Below, piece by piece: positions 32,918 to 32,929 of a stretch of 32,929 nucleotides of DNA. The stretch is from assembly GCA_046728155.1 (NCBI GenBank), contig JBKPDY010000130.1, forward strand, positions 1 through 32,929, given 5' to 3'. The stretch comes from CAWDLX01 sp046728155 (GTDB lineage Bacteria; Actinomycetota; Actinomycetes; Mycobacteriales; Micromonosporaceae). Below the pieces are notes generated by a model, which was given only the letters and a program-made list of their open reading frames with translations, did not search any database and was not told the DNA's origin. Each line of letters starts with the position of its first letter. The first letter of the stretch is position 1. A program made the position numbers and the translations under genes.

Positions 32918-32929
32918 ATGACCTACGAC
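32918..32929 (+). CDS. Start of the next gene in the operon, partial
   Basis: An ATG at 32918 opens MTYD before the window ends. AAGGGA at 32904-32909 overlaps the upstream stop codon and is 8 bases away, a good ribosome-binding site. The product cannot be judged, but the spacing makes it a partner of the 827-residue protein. Confidence 0.5.

Overview
This is 33 kb of high-GC chromosomal DNA from an actinomycete. The signs are frequent GTG starts, several promoters placed 6-8 bases before a start codon (leaderless transcripts), a mycothiol-type DsbA-like oxidoreductase, ECF and RsbW/STAS regulators, and a LigD-type ligase. I cannot name the genus. No rRNA, tRNA, CRISPR array, intact insertion sequence or prophage is visible.

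Left end (1-5864): a CoA-dependent aromatic acid catabolic block. A fused flavin monooxygenase/old-yellow-enzyme protein (cut by the window edge) and an aryl-CoA ligase form a minus-strand operon. It diverges from a PaaX-family repressor across only 20 bp with overlapping promoters. A RidA-like protein and a dimethylarginine-hydrolase-like protein follow on the minus strand. The fusion is of the 2-aminobenzoyl-CoA monooxygenase/reductase or salicylyl-CoA 5-hydroxylase type, so the substrate is probably anthranilate or salicylate.

5865-7033 is a decayed patch: a nucleotidyltransferase gene of the DUF6036/AbiEii kind with its middle deleted, its apparently intact partner gene, and one copy of an unidentified ~190 bp repeat. 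A second diverged copy lies at 15743-15932.

7034-16631 holds single-function genes: a FadD15-like acyl-CoA ligase, aminopeptidase N, a ribbon-helix-helix/Clp-N fusion regulator with a G-tract operator candidate, a DhlA-like haloalkane dehalogenase, a VOC protein divergent from an ECF sigma factor with a SnoaL-like tail, an anti-sigma kinase/STAS pair, and a Rv2466c-like DsbA protein lacking its second cysteine.

16857-24380 holds a GNAT acetyltransferase, a VOC gene coupled to an AlkZ-like DNA glycosylase candidate, a TrmH-type RNA methyltransferase coupled to an APH-fold kinase, a one-span membrane protein, an ICMT-like methyltransferase, and a minus-strand series of LigD-type ligase, exported protein and HEAT-repeat protein.

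24381-32929 holds a LacI-family regulator behind two very strong palindromes, a translationally coupled heterodimeric ABC exporter, a 31/30 bp tandem repeat, a DUF2461 protein, and an unrecognised 827-residue protein with three similar internal modules. A further gene begins at the right edge.

The most promising leads for something undescribed are the 827-residue protein and its cut-off partner, the VOC/AlkZ-like pair, the Arg-lacking RidA in the aryl-CoA block, and the double-palindrome LacI promoter. None is proven to be a new system from sequence alone.
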